This document shows, piece after piece, positions 18,735-25,748 of a stretch of 64,000 nt of DNA. Where the stretch lies: the NCBI GenBank assembly GCA_013299105.1, contig JAAFJY010000011.1, positions 142,263 through 206,262 of the forward strand, read 5' to 3'. The DNA is from Chitinophagales bacterium. Its GTDB lineage: Bacteria > Bacteroidota > Bacteroidia > Chitinophagales > Saprospiraceae. A program made the translations under genes and the position numbers. Within the stretch, counting starts at the first letter, position 1; each line of letters begins with the position of its first letter. Below the pieces are notes generated by a model. That model was not told the DNA's origin and did not search any database. It saw only the letters and a list, made by a program, of their open reading frames with translations.

Positions 18735-20186
18735 ATGCTGGTGCATGAATTGATCGGAAGGGAGCTAGAAATCAACTCGTTACAGGAGGCTTTGAGTTCA
18801 CCAAGAGCGGAGTTGATTGCACTGTATGGACGCAGGCGCGTTGGCAAAACCTTTTTGGTCCGCAGTGTTTACGAACAACAGATCATTTTTGAACTAACTG
18901 GTCTGAAAGATGCGAACTTGAACGACCAATTGGAAAATTTCAGCGATACCCTCACTGGTGCGTTCAAATTGCCCATTCCACTGGCGCAACCGAGCAAATG
19001 GATCCAAGCTTTTCGCCAACTGATCCATCTGATCGAGGCTAATCAAAAGGAGGGGAAAAAGGTGGTTTTTTTTGATGAGTTCCCTTGGCTGGACACTCCC
19101 AAATCAGGTTTTTTGCAAGCATTTGATCATTTTTGGAACAGTTGGGCATCCAAACAGTCCAATCTGATCGTGGTCATTTGTGGTTCAGCAGCTTCCTGGA
19201 TGATCCAACACATCGTCCGTAATAAAGGCGGACTACACAACCGACTGACCCGACGGATCCGCTTGATGCCCTTTAATTTGTATGAAACAGCTCAGTTGCT
19301 GAAGCAGCAAGGCATGGTTTTGGAACATTCCCAAATCCTTGAGCTGTACATGGCCATGGGAGGAATCCCCCAATACCTCATTGAAGTAAAGCCTGGTGAA
19401 AGTCCTGCCCAAACAATTGATCGTTTATGTTTTACGAATGAGGGCTGGTTAAGGCATGAATTTCAAGACCTCTATCCAGCTTTGTTCGACAATGCCGAGA
19501 AACACCTGGAAGTGATACGATCCCTGGCTGATAAATCTTCTGGAATGAGCCGCACCGAGATCATCAAAGCTTGCAACATGAGCACAGGTGGTACCTTGAG
19601 TAAGATTCTGGACGAGTTGTCGCAATCGGGTTTTATTTCTGAGTACATCCCTTATGGCAAAACACAAAGAGATTCCATCTACAAACTCACCGATGAGTAC
19701 TCCCTTTTTTACCTCCGATTTATTGAGAACAGCAAGTCGATGGGAAGCGGAACTTGGCTGTCTAAATCGGCAGGCCCTGCTTTTTCAACTTGGAGTGGCT
19801 ATGCTTTTGAGAACATCTGTTTCAAACACGTCCCCCAACTGAAAAAAGTATTGGGCATTGCTGCCGTTTATACCGAGCATTCTATTTGGCGCTACCAGCC
19901 CAAAGCAAACGAGGATTCAACCGGCGCACAAATTGATCTTCTTTTTGACCGCAATGATCGTTGCATTAATTTAATCGAAATCAAGTTTTCGCAAAAAAAA
20001 TTCACAATTGATAAAAAGTACGCGGAAGAACTCCGCAACAAACGCTGGGTATTCATGGATAAAACCAATACCAAAAAAAGCGTCTTTTTGACCATGCTCA
20101 GCACCTTTGGAGTAACGAACAACGAGCATTACCTGGGTACGGTGCAAAACCAAATCCAAATGTCGGCTTTATTTGAGCCGCTGTGA
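18735..20186 (+). CDS. AAA-type ATPase with C-terminal DUF234 nuclease-like domain
   Basis: The product has 483 residues. The N-terminal ATPase (1-230) has Walker A GRRRVGKTF (about 31-39), Walker B VVFFDEFPW and a sensor-like GSAASWM. The middle helical region (270-340) resembles a winged helix (MSRTEIIKACNMSTGGTLSKIL). The C-terminal ~150 residues (DUF234) contain QIDLLFDR and NLIEIKFS, a D...ExK pattern of the PD-(D/E)xK nuclease fold. Such proteins are widespread and often multi-copy in archaea and Bacteroidota; their biological role is not settled. It is a single gene with dyad repeats ending 34 bases upstream, which may control it. Confidence 0.85.
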   Translation: MLVHELIGRELEINSLQEALSSPRAELIALYGRRRVGKTFLVRSVYEQQIIFELTGLKDANLNDQLENFSDTLTGAFKLPIPLAQPSKWIQAFRQLIHLIEANQKEGKKVVFFDEFPWLDTPKSGFLQAFDHFWNSWASKQSNLIVVICGSAASWMIQHIVRNKGGLHNRLTRRIRLMPFNLYETAQLLKQQGMVLEHSQILELYMAMGGIPQYLIEVKPGESPAQTIDRLCFTNEGWLRHEFQDLYPALFDNAEKHLEVIRSLADKSSGMSRTEIIKACNMSTGGTLSKILDELSQSGFISEYIPYGKTQRDSIYKLTDEYSLFYLRFIENSKSMGSGTWLSKSAGPAFSTWSGYAFENICFKHVPQLKKVLGIAAVYTEHSIWRYQPKANEDSTGAQIDLLFDRNDRCINLIEIKFSQKKFTIDKKYAEELRNKRWVFMDKTNTKKSVFLTMLSTFGVTNNEHYLGTVQNQIQMSALFEPL

Positions 20187-20206
20187 TGAATTCATGATTC
20201 GATGCA

Positions 20207-21229
20207 CTACCCCTTCCCACTCCGCTTTAACTCCCAAGCCCAGGCGGTGCGCATGATGTCCTCGATGTTGCGCTGGGGAATCCAGCCTAATTGTGCTTCG
20301 GCCAGTTGGCGATTGGCATAAATGGCGATCACATCACCCGCACGGCGGGGGCCGATCGTATAGTTGAGAGATTGGCCCGATACTTTTTCAAAAGCGTGAA
20401 TGGCTTCCAATACGCTCACCCCTTCACCGATGCCGAGGTTGAAGACCTCACATTGATTGGCGTTTTTGCCAGCCAACAAATATTCCAAGGCCTTGGTATG
20501 GGCATCGGCCAGGTCCATGACGTGGATGTAATCGCGCACGCAAGAACCATCACGGGTAGCGTAATCGTCGCCAAAAATACTCATTGAAGCCCGCTTGCCG
20601 ATCGCAGTTTCGGTGATCACGGGCACCAAATTCGAGGCATTGAGCGGTGATTCGCCGATTTCATTGCTCTCATGCGCTCCGGCAGGGTTGAAATAACGCA
20701 GCAGGACCACCTTTAAATTGGCGTCACCCTTGCATACATCCTGCAAAATCTGTTCGCCCATCTGCTTGGTGCGGGCGTAAGGTGATTCGGCCTCGGCCCA
20801 TGGTGTTTTTTCGGTTACGGGCAAATCACTGGCATTGCCATACACGCTGCACGAAGAAGAAAAAATCAGATTAGGCACGCCAAATTCCTGCATACATTCT
20901 AGCACACAAAGCAGGCTATCGAGGTTGTTGCGAAAATAACGCAGGGGTTGCTCTACGCTTTCGCCCACAAATTTGAGCGCGGCAAAATGGATCACGCCCA
21001 CAATATCCGGGTGCTCGACAAACAAGGCCCGGGTGGCGGCCTTATCGCTCAGGTTGATGTTGTGGTTTTGGATTTTTTTGCCCGTGATGCGCTCAACTCC
21101 TTCCAAAATGGCTTCGGAAGCGTTGGCGAGGTTGTCCACTGCGAGTACTTCATACCCTTTGCCCAAGAGGTCTACTAAAGTGTGGCTGCCAATGTACCCG
21201 CAGGCACCCGTTACGAGAATTTTCTTCAT
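20207..21229 (-). CDS. galE: UDP-glucose 4-epimerase
   Basis: The 340-residue short-chain dehydrogenase family enzyme interconverts UDP-glucose and UDP-galactose for exopolysaccharide and Leloir metabolism. The NAD-binding GACGYIGSH is at 8-16, the catalytic S-S-C-S-V-Y-G stretch at about 125-131, and the YARTKQMGEQ motif with the active-site Tyr-x-x-x-Lys follows. DGSCVRDYIHVMDLADAH is typical of GalE. The length is standard. It is convergent with the ATPase gene, with a 20-base gap. Confidence 0.96.
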   Translation of the reverse strand: MKKILVTGACGYIGSHTLVDLLGKGYEVLAVDNLANASEAILEGVERITGKKIQNHNINLSDKAATRALFVEHPDIVGVIHFAALKFVGESVEQPLRYFRNNLDSLLCVLECMQEFGVPNLIFSSSCSVYGNASDLPVTEKTPWAEAESPYARTKQMGEQILQDVCKGDANLKVVLLRYFNPAGAHESNEIGESPLNASNLVPVITETAIGKRASMSIFGDDYATRDGSCVRDYIHVMDLADAHTKALEYLLAGKNANQCEVFNLGIGEGVSVLEAIHAFEKVSGQSLNYTIGPRRAGDVIAIYANRQLAEAQLGWIPQRNIEDIMRTAWAWELKRSGKG

Positions 21230-21249
21230 GGATAGCTTAGATTAAATTA

Positions 21250-21470
21250 ATTTTGGGGCTTGGTCGAATAAGTACCACTTCAAAAATAAAGGTTACCACT
21301 TTTCACGAATACAAGGCGCAACGTGGTCAACGCCATGCTGGAAATCCGTGAAAATCTGTTTCATCTGTGTCATCCGTGTTCCAAATCAGCACCGCAAAGC
21401 GGGGCAAGAATAGGCAACGAAGTGGCAAGTTGGTAAGATTTATTTGTGGCTCATTATTAAGCTGGCCAAA
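21250..21470. repeat. Degenerate intergenic repeat between galE and cysQ
   Basis: It shares several short blocks in similar order with 15390-15580, including TTTGGGGCTTG, CTTCAAAAATAAAG, GTCATCCG and TTTATTTGTGGCT. No gene is supported. The block ATCTGTTTCATCTGTGTCAT is a low-complexity motif. Confidence 0.45.
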
Positions 21471-21517
21471 GTCTGTTTTTCCAAGCGATTTTGCAAATAT
21501 TGTCTGTCCTTTTGTAC

Positions 21518-22300
21518 ATGCCACCTGCTGATTTAATCGAAGACCTTAAAAGAATTGCCCGCCAAGCTGGACAAATCATCCTGGATATTTACCAGCGTGA
21601 AGCCGATTTTCAAGTGCAAGCCAAAGCCGATGCATCGCCCTTGACGATGGCTGATCAGCAAGCCAATGCCTATATTTGTGAGGCTTTGAGCAATTTGCCC
21701 TTGCAATTTCCAATCATTTCGGAGGAAAACCGTGAAATCCCTTTTGCCGAGCGCAGCCAATTCGAGCGCTGCTGGCTGGTGGACCCGCTTGATGGTACCA
21801 AGGAATTTGTTTCGCGCAACGGCGATTTTACGGTCAATATCGCGCTGATCAATGACAATGGTTTAGAATTGGGCGTGGTGTATGTACCCGTTCACGATGA
21901 ACTCTACTGGGCAGTGCGGAAGCAAGGTGCTTTTAGCGAAAAAAATGGACAAACCAGCAAGCTTGCCTGCGCCAAATTTGGATTGAAAGACGAAGGCCTC
22001 GCCCTGGTGGCCTCGCGCTCGCACCTGAATGAGGAAACCCAATTTGTAATTACCCAATTTGCAAAACCTACCTTGGTTTCGCGGGGCAGCTCGCTCAAGT
22101 TTTTGATGCTGGCCACAGGCGAAGCCCACGTTTACCCCCGTCTGGCCCCCACGATGGAATGGGACACCGGGGCCGCACAAATCATCCTGGAGGAAGCGGG
22201 TGGCGCGGTGATCGACCACGAAACGGGCCTGCCATTACAATACAATAAGGTGAGTTTGCGCAATCCGGCTTTCATTGCTTATGGGCAAGTGATCGAATGA
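21518..22300 (+). CDS. cysQ: 3'(2'),5'-bisphosphate nucleotidase CysQ
   Basis: The start is placed at ATG 21518 (MPPADLIEDLKRIARQAGQ); the open frame begins nine codons earlier. The 260-residue inositol-monophosphatase-fold enzyme has the metal sites EEN (FPIISEENRE), DPLDGTKEF and WDTGAAQIIL, the three hallmark motifs. It hydrolyses 3'-phosphoadenosine 5'-phosphate, a by-product of sulfate assimilation, to AMP. No sulfate genes are adjacent. The glycosyltransferase gene follows closely. Confidence 0.94.
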   Translation: MPPADLIEDLKRIARQAGQIILDIYQREADFQVQAKADASPLTMADQQANAYICEALSNLPLQFPIISEENREIPFAERSQFERCWLVDPLDGTKEFVSRNGDFTVNIALINDNGLELGVVYVPVHDELYWAVRKQGAFSEKNGQTSKLACAKFGLKDEGLALVASRSHLNEETQFVITQFAKPTLVSRGSSLKFLMLATGEAHVYPRLAPTMEWDTGAAQIILEEAGGAVIDHETGLPLQYNKVSLRNPAFIAYGQVIE

Positions 22301-22330
22301 ATTGGCGAAACGCCCATGAATCGTGTGCTC

Positions 22331-22354
22331 TTCTCAACCTTTCAACTCCTCAAC
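22331..22354. repeat. Octamer array (NNNTCAAC x3) before the glycosyltransferase start
   Basis: TTCTCAAC, CTTTCAAC and TCCTCAAC in tandem, ending three bases before ATG 22358. It takes the position where a ribosome binding site would lie. Same motif as at 15620 and 39439. Confidence 0.7.
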
Positions 22355-22357
22355 CTT

Positions 22358-23128
22358 ATGGCCGACACCCCCATCCAACTATCGGTGGTTGTAATGACCT
22401 TCAACGAGGAAAAAAATTTGCCTCGTTGCCTAGACAGTGTGCGTTCCATTGCCGACGAGATGCTGGTGGTGGATTCTTTTTCCAAAGATCGTACCGTTGA
22501 GTTGGCCCTTGAATTGGGGGCAAAAGTCATCCAACACCCTTTTGCTAATTTTCGGGACCAACGGCAGTTTTGCTACCAAAACACCCAACACGATTGGGTA
22601 CTGGCCCTCGATGCCGATGAATGGCTGAGTCCAGAACTCGCTGCTGAAATAGCTGACTTGAAGAAACAAGCCGAGTTTTCAGCCTACATCCTGCGCCGCC
22701 AGAACGGAATCGGCAACCATTGGGCCAAATACGGCGACTGGAAACCTGAGCCCAAACTTCGCCTTTTTGACCGCCGACAAGTACAAATGGGACCCAATGA
22801 AGCCCACGACGAAATCCAAGCCCTTTCCAGTCAGAACATTGGCCATTTAAAAGGTGCCTTTTTCCACCTCAGCAACCTGGACTTTGCCGATCGCATCAAC
22901 AGCATCAATCGCTTGAGCAGCCTGGCCGCCGAGCAACTGTTTCGGCAGGGCAAAAAAACCAATGGTTTCAAAATCCTCTTCAAGCCCGCTTTCCGTTTTT
23001 TCAAAGCTTATGTATTGCAAAAGGGGTTTTTGGACGGTCGCTTGGGTTGGTTTTTGGCCAAAACTTCGGCGCAATATGTCTTTTTGCGGGAAATGAAGCT
23101 GTGGGAGAAGGGGCAAAAACCGGGATAA
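22358..23128 (+). CDS. Family 2 glycosyltransferase (WaaE-like)
   Basis: The start at ATG 22358 (MADTPIQLSVVVMTFNEEKN) gives 256 residues; the frame extends upstream across the octamer array without evidence for use. The GT-A fold is shown by SVVVMTFNEEKNLPRCLDSV (nucleotide-binding strand) and ALDADEWLSPEL (DxD-type metal site). The later segment (RRQNGIGNHWAKYGDWKPEPKLRLFDR) resembles the LPS core glycosyltransferases of the WaaE/KdtX type. It likely adds a sugar to lipopolysaccharide or another glycan at the cytoplasmic face. Confidence 0.88.
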   Translation: MADTPIQLSVVVMTFNEEKNLPRCLDSVRSIADEMLVVDSFSKDRTVELALELGAKVIQHPFANFRDQRQFCYQNTQHDWVLALDADEWLSPELAAEIADLKKQAEFSAYILRRQNGIGNHWAKYGDWKPEPKLRLFDRRQVQMGPNEAHDEIQALSSQNIGHLKGAFFHLSNLDFADRINSINRLSSLAAEQLFRQGKKTNGFKILFKPAFRFFKAYVLQKGFLDGRLGWFLAKTSAQYVFLREMKLWEKGQKPG

Positions 23129-23223
23129 TCTGCCAAAAGTGGGTGGTTTCGGGTAGTTTTGGCAGATTATGTTGAAAGATAAGTTGCCAAAAGTCCTGAT
23201 TTTTTTGACTTTTGGCAACTTAT
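23125..23223. terminator. Two consecutive perfect hairpins sharing a TTTTGGCA core
   Basis: The first has 14-base arms (23125-23138 and 23157-23170, ATAATCTGCCAAAA). The second has 17-base arms (23179-23195 and 23207-23223, ATAAGTTGCCAAAAGTC) around a T-rich loop. The first overlaps the glycosyltransferase stop. They may act as terminators; the shared arms suggest duplication of one unit. Confidence 0.7.
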
Positions 23224-23353
23224 GATATTTCAGGGTGCGCGATTGAGCCATAATCAGTGACCACGTTGTAGAAAAATTGATCTAATCAGATCCTCTTGTT
23301 TAACCCAAAACTTGGTTGTACTTTGCTACTATTAAATGAGAACAACCAACACC

Positions 23354-23908
23354 ATGAGAAAACTACTTACACCCTTTTTTGCCCTGGTGCTGCTGACATT
23401 ATTCAGCTCGGCATCCACCGCTCAGCCCATTTTCAACATCCGCAAGGGGCATGTGGGCATCAACACCCGCTTTGTCACGCCCAATTGGGTACTTAGTTCG
23501 TTTTCCTACCAAATGGGCAAGGCCGATCGCTTTTTTGACGGTTACAACAAAACCCACATCTACGACCAACAGGGTATTGTAGTGTTTGAAGAAAAAAGAG
23601 AAAACCGCCCCAGTGGCAAGGTTTTGGAGTTTCAGCTTTACCTCTCCACTCCAGCTGAGGCAAATGATGTGACGCCAAAAGGTGTTTTCACTGGTCAGTT
23701 TAAAGTAGACAAGCTCAAACTCAGCAGCAAATTGACCGCTACCACCGTGCAAAAAAGCCTGAAAAACTGGACCAAATCCAACTCCTACCTCAAAGACGCT
23801 TTCCGCTATGCCCGCATGGGCACTTATGTTTATTTCGAATTCGATCCTACCCATACCCGTTTGATCAAAGTCAGCATCGGGCCGGATAAAAAGCAAGAGA
23901 ACGAATAG
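23354..23908 (+). CDS. Secreted protein of unknown function
   Basis: The start is placed at ATG 23354 (MRKLLTPFFALVLLTLFSSASTAQ), a clean signal peptide; an ATG at 23336 is also possible. The ~160-residue mature part has no catalytic motif I can name. It contains a strand-rich middle (KTHIYDQQGIVVFEEKRENR) and a central PKGVFTGQFKVDK block. It stands alone between the glycosyltransferase hairpins and the RNA-repair genes. Confidence 0.7.
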   Translation: MRKLLTPFFALVLLTLFSSASTAQPIFNIRKGHVGINTRFVTPNWVLSSFSYQMGKADRFFDGYNKTHIYDQQGIVVFEEKRENRPSGKVLEFQLYLSTPAEANDVTPKGVFTGQFKVDKLKLSSKLTATTVQKSLKNWTKSNSYLKDAFRYARMGTYVYFEFDPTHTRLIKVSIGPDKKQENE

Positions 23909-23969
23909 ACTTTGTGCTGCGAGGAACTTATCAAGGCACAGGCTTGTTTTGCTTCCCGAAAAGAACCCC

Positions 23970-24644
23970 ATGCACACCCAAACCGAAAAATATCCACGGA
24001 CTTACCATTTCCCTTTCTCTGAGGGGGCGGTGAATGACGACCGCATTCAGGTCGAGTGGGAGCCGCTGTTCGCCCAAGAGGTGGTTTTTACTGAAAAACT
24101 GGATGGTGAAAACACCTGTATCAAAAGTACTGGGGTGTATGCCCGTTCGCACGGAGCGCCCAACGAAAATCCCTGGGCCAGGCCGATTTGGGACCTTTGG
24201 CACAACATAGGTCGCAGCCTGGGCAACTTGCACCTCTTTGGCGAAAACCTCTACGCCATCCACAGCATCGAATACCAGCACCTGGAAGCCTATTTTTATG
24301 TCTTTGCCATTCGTGACGGCGAGCAGTGGTTATCTTGGGATGAAGTGTGTGCTTATGCCCAGGTGCTCGACCTGCCGACTGTGCCCGAATTGGCCCGGGG
24401 CATTTTTGCGCCCGAAGACGTGAAAAACCTGATTCAAGATCACCAAAAAAACGGTAGCCGCTTGGGCGGCGAAAGCGAAGGCGTGGTCTGCCGCCTGGCT
24501 GATGCTTTTCCTTTGAATGATTTCCCCAAAAATGTATTGAAATATGTGCGCAAAAACCACGTCCAAACCGATGAACACTGGATCCGAAACTGGAAAAAAG
24601 CCCCTCTTTGGTTTGAACGGCCAAATCCAGGTGGACAACCTTGA
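23970..24644 (+). CDS. RNA ligase (Rnl2-like nucleotidyltransferase)
   Basis: The start at ATG 23970 (MHTQTEKYPRTYHFPFS) gives 224 residues; an upstream TTG at 23949 is less likely. The ligase motifs are in order: motif I TEKLDGEN with the adenylated lysine at about residue 43, motif Ia RSHG, motif III-like FYVFAIRD, motif IV EGVVCRL and motif V LKYVRKNH. The family seals 3'-OH/5'-phosphate RNA ends with ATP. It lacks a separate C-terminal domain, as in minimal ligases. The next gene encodes the end-healing enzyme HD-Pnk and overlaps it, so the two form an RNA-repair cassette. Confidence 0.88.
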   Translation: MHTQTEKYPRTYHFPFSEGAVNDDRIQVEWEPLFAQEVVFTEKLDGENTCIKSTGVYARSHGAPNENPWARPIWDLWHNIGRSLGNLHLFGENLYAIHSIEYQHLEAYFYVFAIRDGEQWLSWDEVCAYAQVLDLPTVPELARGIFAPEDVKNLIQDHQKNGSRLGGESEGVVCRLADAFPLNDFPKNVLKYVRKNHVQTDEHWIRNWKKAPLWFERPNPGGQP

Positions 24645-25698
24645 TTGGACGCTTTTAGAAAATACCGACTGGGCCATCGACCTGCAAAATTGTATGCAAG
24701 AGCCCGAATTCCACGCCGAAGGCGACGTATGGACCCACACCCGCATGGTGGTGGACAGCCTTTTGAACTTGCCCGAATACCAGGTTTTACCCCCAGCAGA
24801 ACAGACCCTGCTTTTACACGCTGCCATCCTACACGATGTAGCCAAACCCGCCTGTACAGTCATCGAAAATGGCCAAATTCGCTCGCCCAAACACGCTGTA
24901 GTGGGGGAAAAAATGGCCCGCGACATCCTCTGGGACCACGATTTTGAGTACCGCGAAAAGGTTTGTGCCCTGGTGCGCCTGCATGGCTTGCCAGTGTGGG
25001 GCTTGTCGAAAAAACAACCGACGCGATCGGTGATTTTGGCCAGTTGGCGGGTGCGCAACGAGCTCACTTACTTGCTGGCCAAGGCCGACATGCTGGGCCG
25101 CATCAGCAGCACCGCCGCCGAGCACTTGGCTGAGGTCGAGTTGTTCAGGGAATTGTGCCTGGAGAGTGAGTGCTTCGAGCAGCCCCGCCCTTGGTTTGAT
25201 GCCCACAGCCGATACCATTATTATTGGTCTGGCAACGAATATCCCGCTGAAATTTTTGACGATACGCAATTCGAGATTGTGGTCATGGCGGGCATTCCGG
25301 GCAGTGGGAAAGATACTTTCATCGCCAAAAACTACCCCGGTTGGCCACAAGTCAGCCTGGACCAAATCCGCCGAGAGTTGCGCATCGACCCCAGCGACCG
25401 CGATGGCCAGGGCAAGGTGGCTCAATTGGCCTATGAGCGCGCCAAGGCTTTCGCCCGCCAAAGCCAGTCTTTTGTGTGGAACAGCACCAATTTGAGTTCC
25501 GATTTACGGGCACGTTTGATCCAGACCTTGGCGGTGTACAAGCCCCGGTTTACCCTGGTTTATCTCGAAAGCAGCCGCGAAAAGGTGCTGGCAAGGCGCA
25601 AAAACGACATCAAGGGCAAGGTGATGAACAAAATGTTCGATAAACTCGACATTCCGCTGGAGGGCGAGGCGCATGAGTTGCGGATGATTCGGAATTAA
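24631..25698 (+). CDS. HD-Pnk: RNA end-healing phosphoesterase/polynucleotide kinase
   Basis: The start is uncertain. GTG 24631 overlaps the ligase by 14 bases and keeps the conserved region starting at DNLDWTLLENTDW; ATGs at 24544 and 24571 would need overlaps above 70 bases. The N-terminal HD phosphohydrolase domain has HTRMVVD, LLHAAILHDVAKP (HD) and HAVVGEKMARD. The C-terminal kinase has the P-loop GIPGSGKDTF, SLDQIRREL and a lid with RRKNDIKGK. In the family (characterised in Runella) the HD domain removes 2',3' phosphates and the kinase phosphorylates 5'-OH ends, making RNA ends ready for the ligase encoded upstream. Confidence 0.88.
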   Translation: MDNLDWTLLENTDWAIDLQNCMQEPEFHAEGDVWTHTRMVVDSLLNLPEYQVLPPAEQTLLLHAAILHDVAKPACTVIENGQIRSPKHAVVGEKMARDILWDHDFEYREKVCALVRLHGLPVWGLSKKQPTRSVILASWRVRNELTYLLAKADMLGRISSTAAEHLAEVELFRELCLESECFEQPRPWFDAHSRYHYYWSGNEYPAEIFDDTQFEIVVMAGIPGSGKDTFIAKNYPGWPQVSLDQIRRELRIDPSDRDGQGKVAQLAYERAKAFARQSQSFVWNSTNLSSDLRARLIQTLAVYKPRFTLVYLESSREKVLARRKNDIKGKVMNKMFDKLDIPLEGEAHELRMIRN

Positions 25699-25736
25699 AA
25701 GAGCCAATCACACCAAGGCGTGATGGGCTCTTTTAA
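25695..25736. terminator. Bidirectional terminator between HD-Pnk and the S9 peptidase
   Basis: An 11-bp stem TTAAAAGAGCC/GGCTCTTTTAA is extended by ATCAC/GTGAT around a loop of eight bases. A- and T-tracts on both sides suit the two convergent genes. Confidence 0.85.
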
Positions 25737-25748
25737 CCCCAAAGCTGT

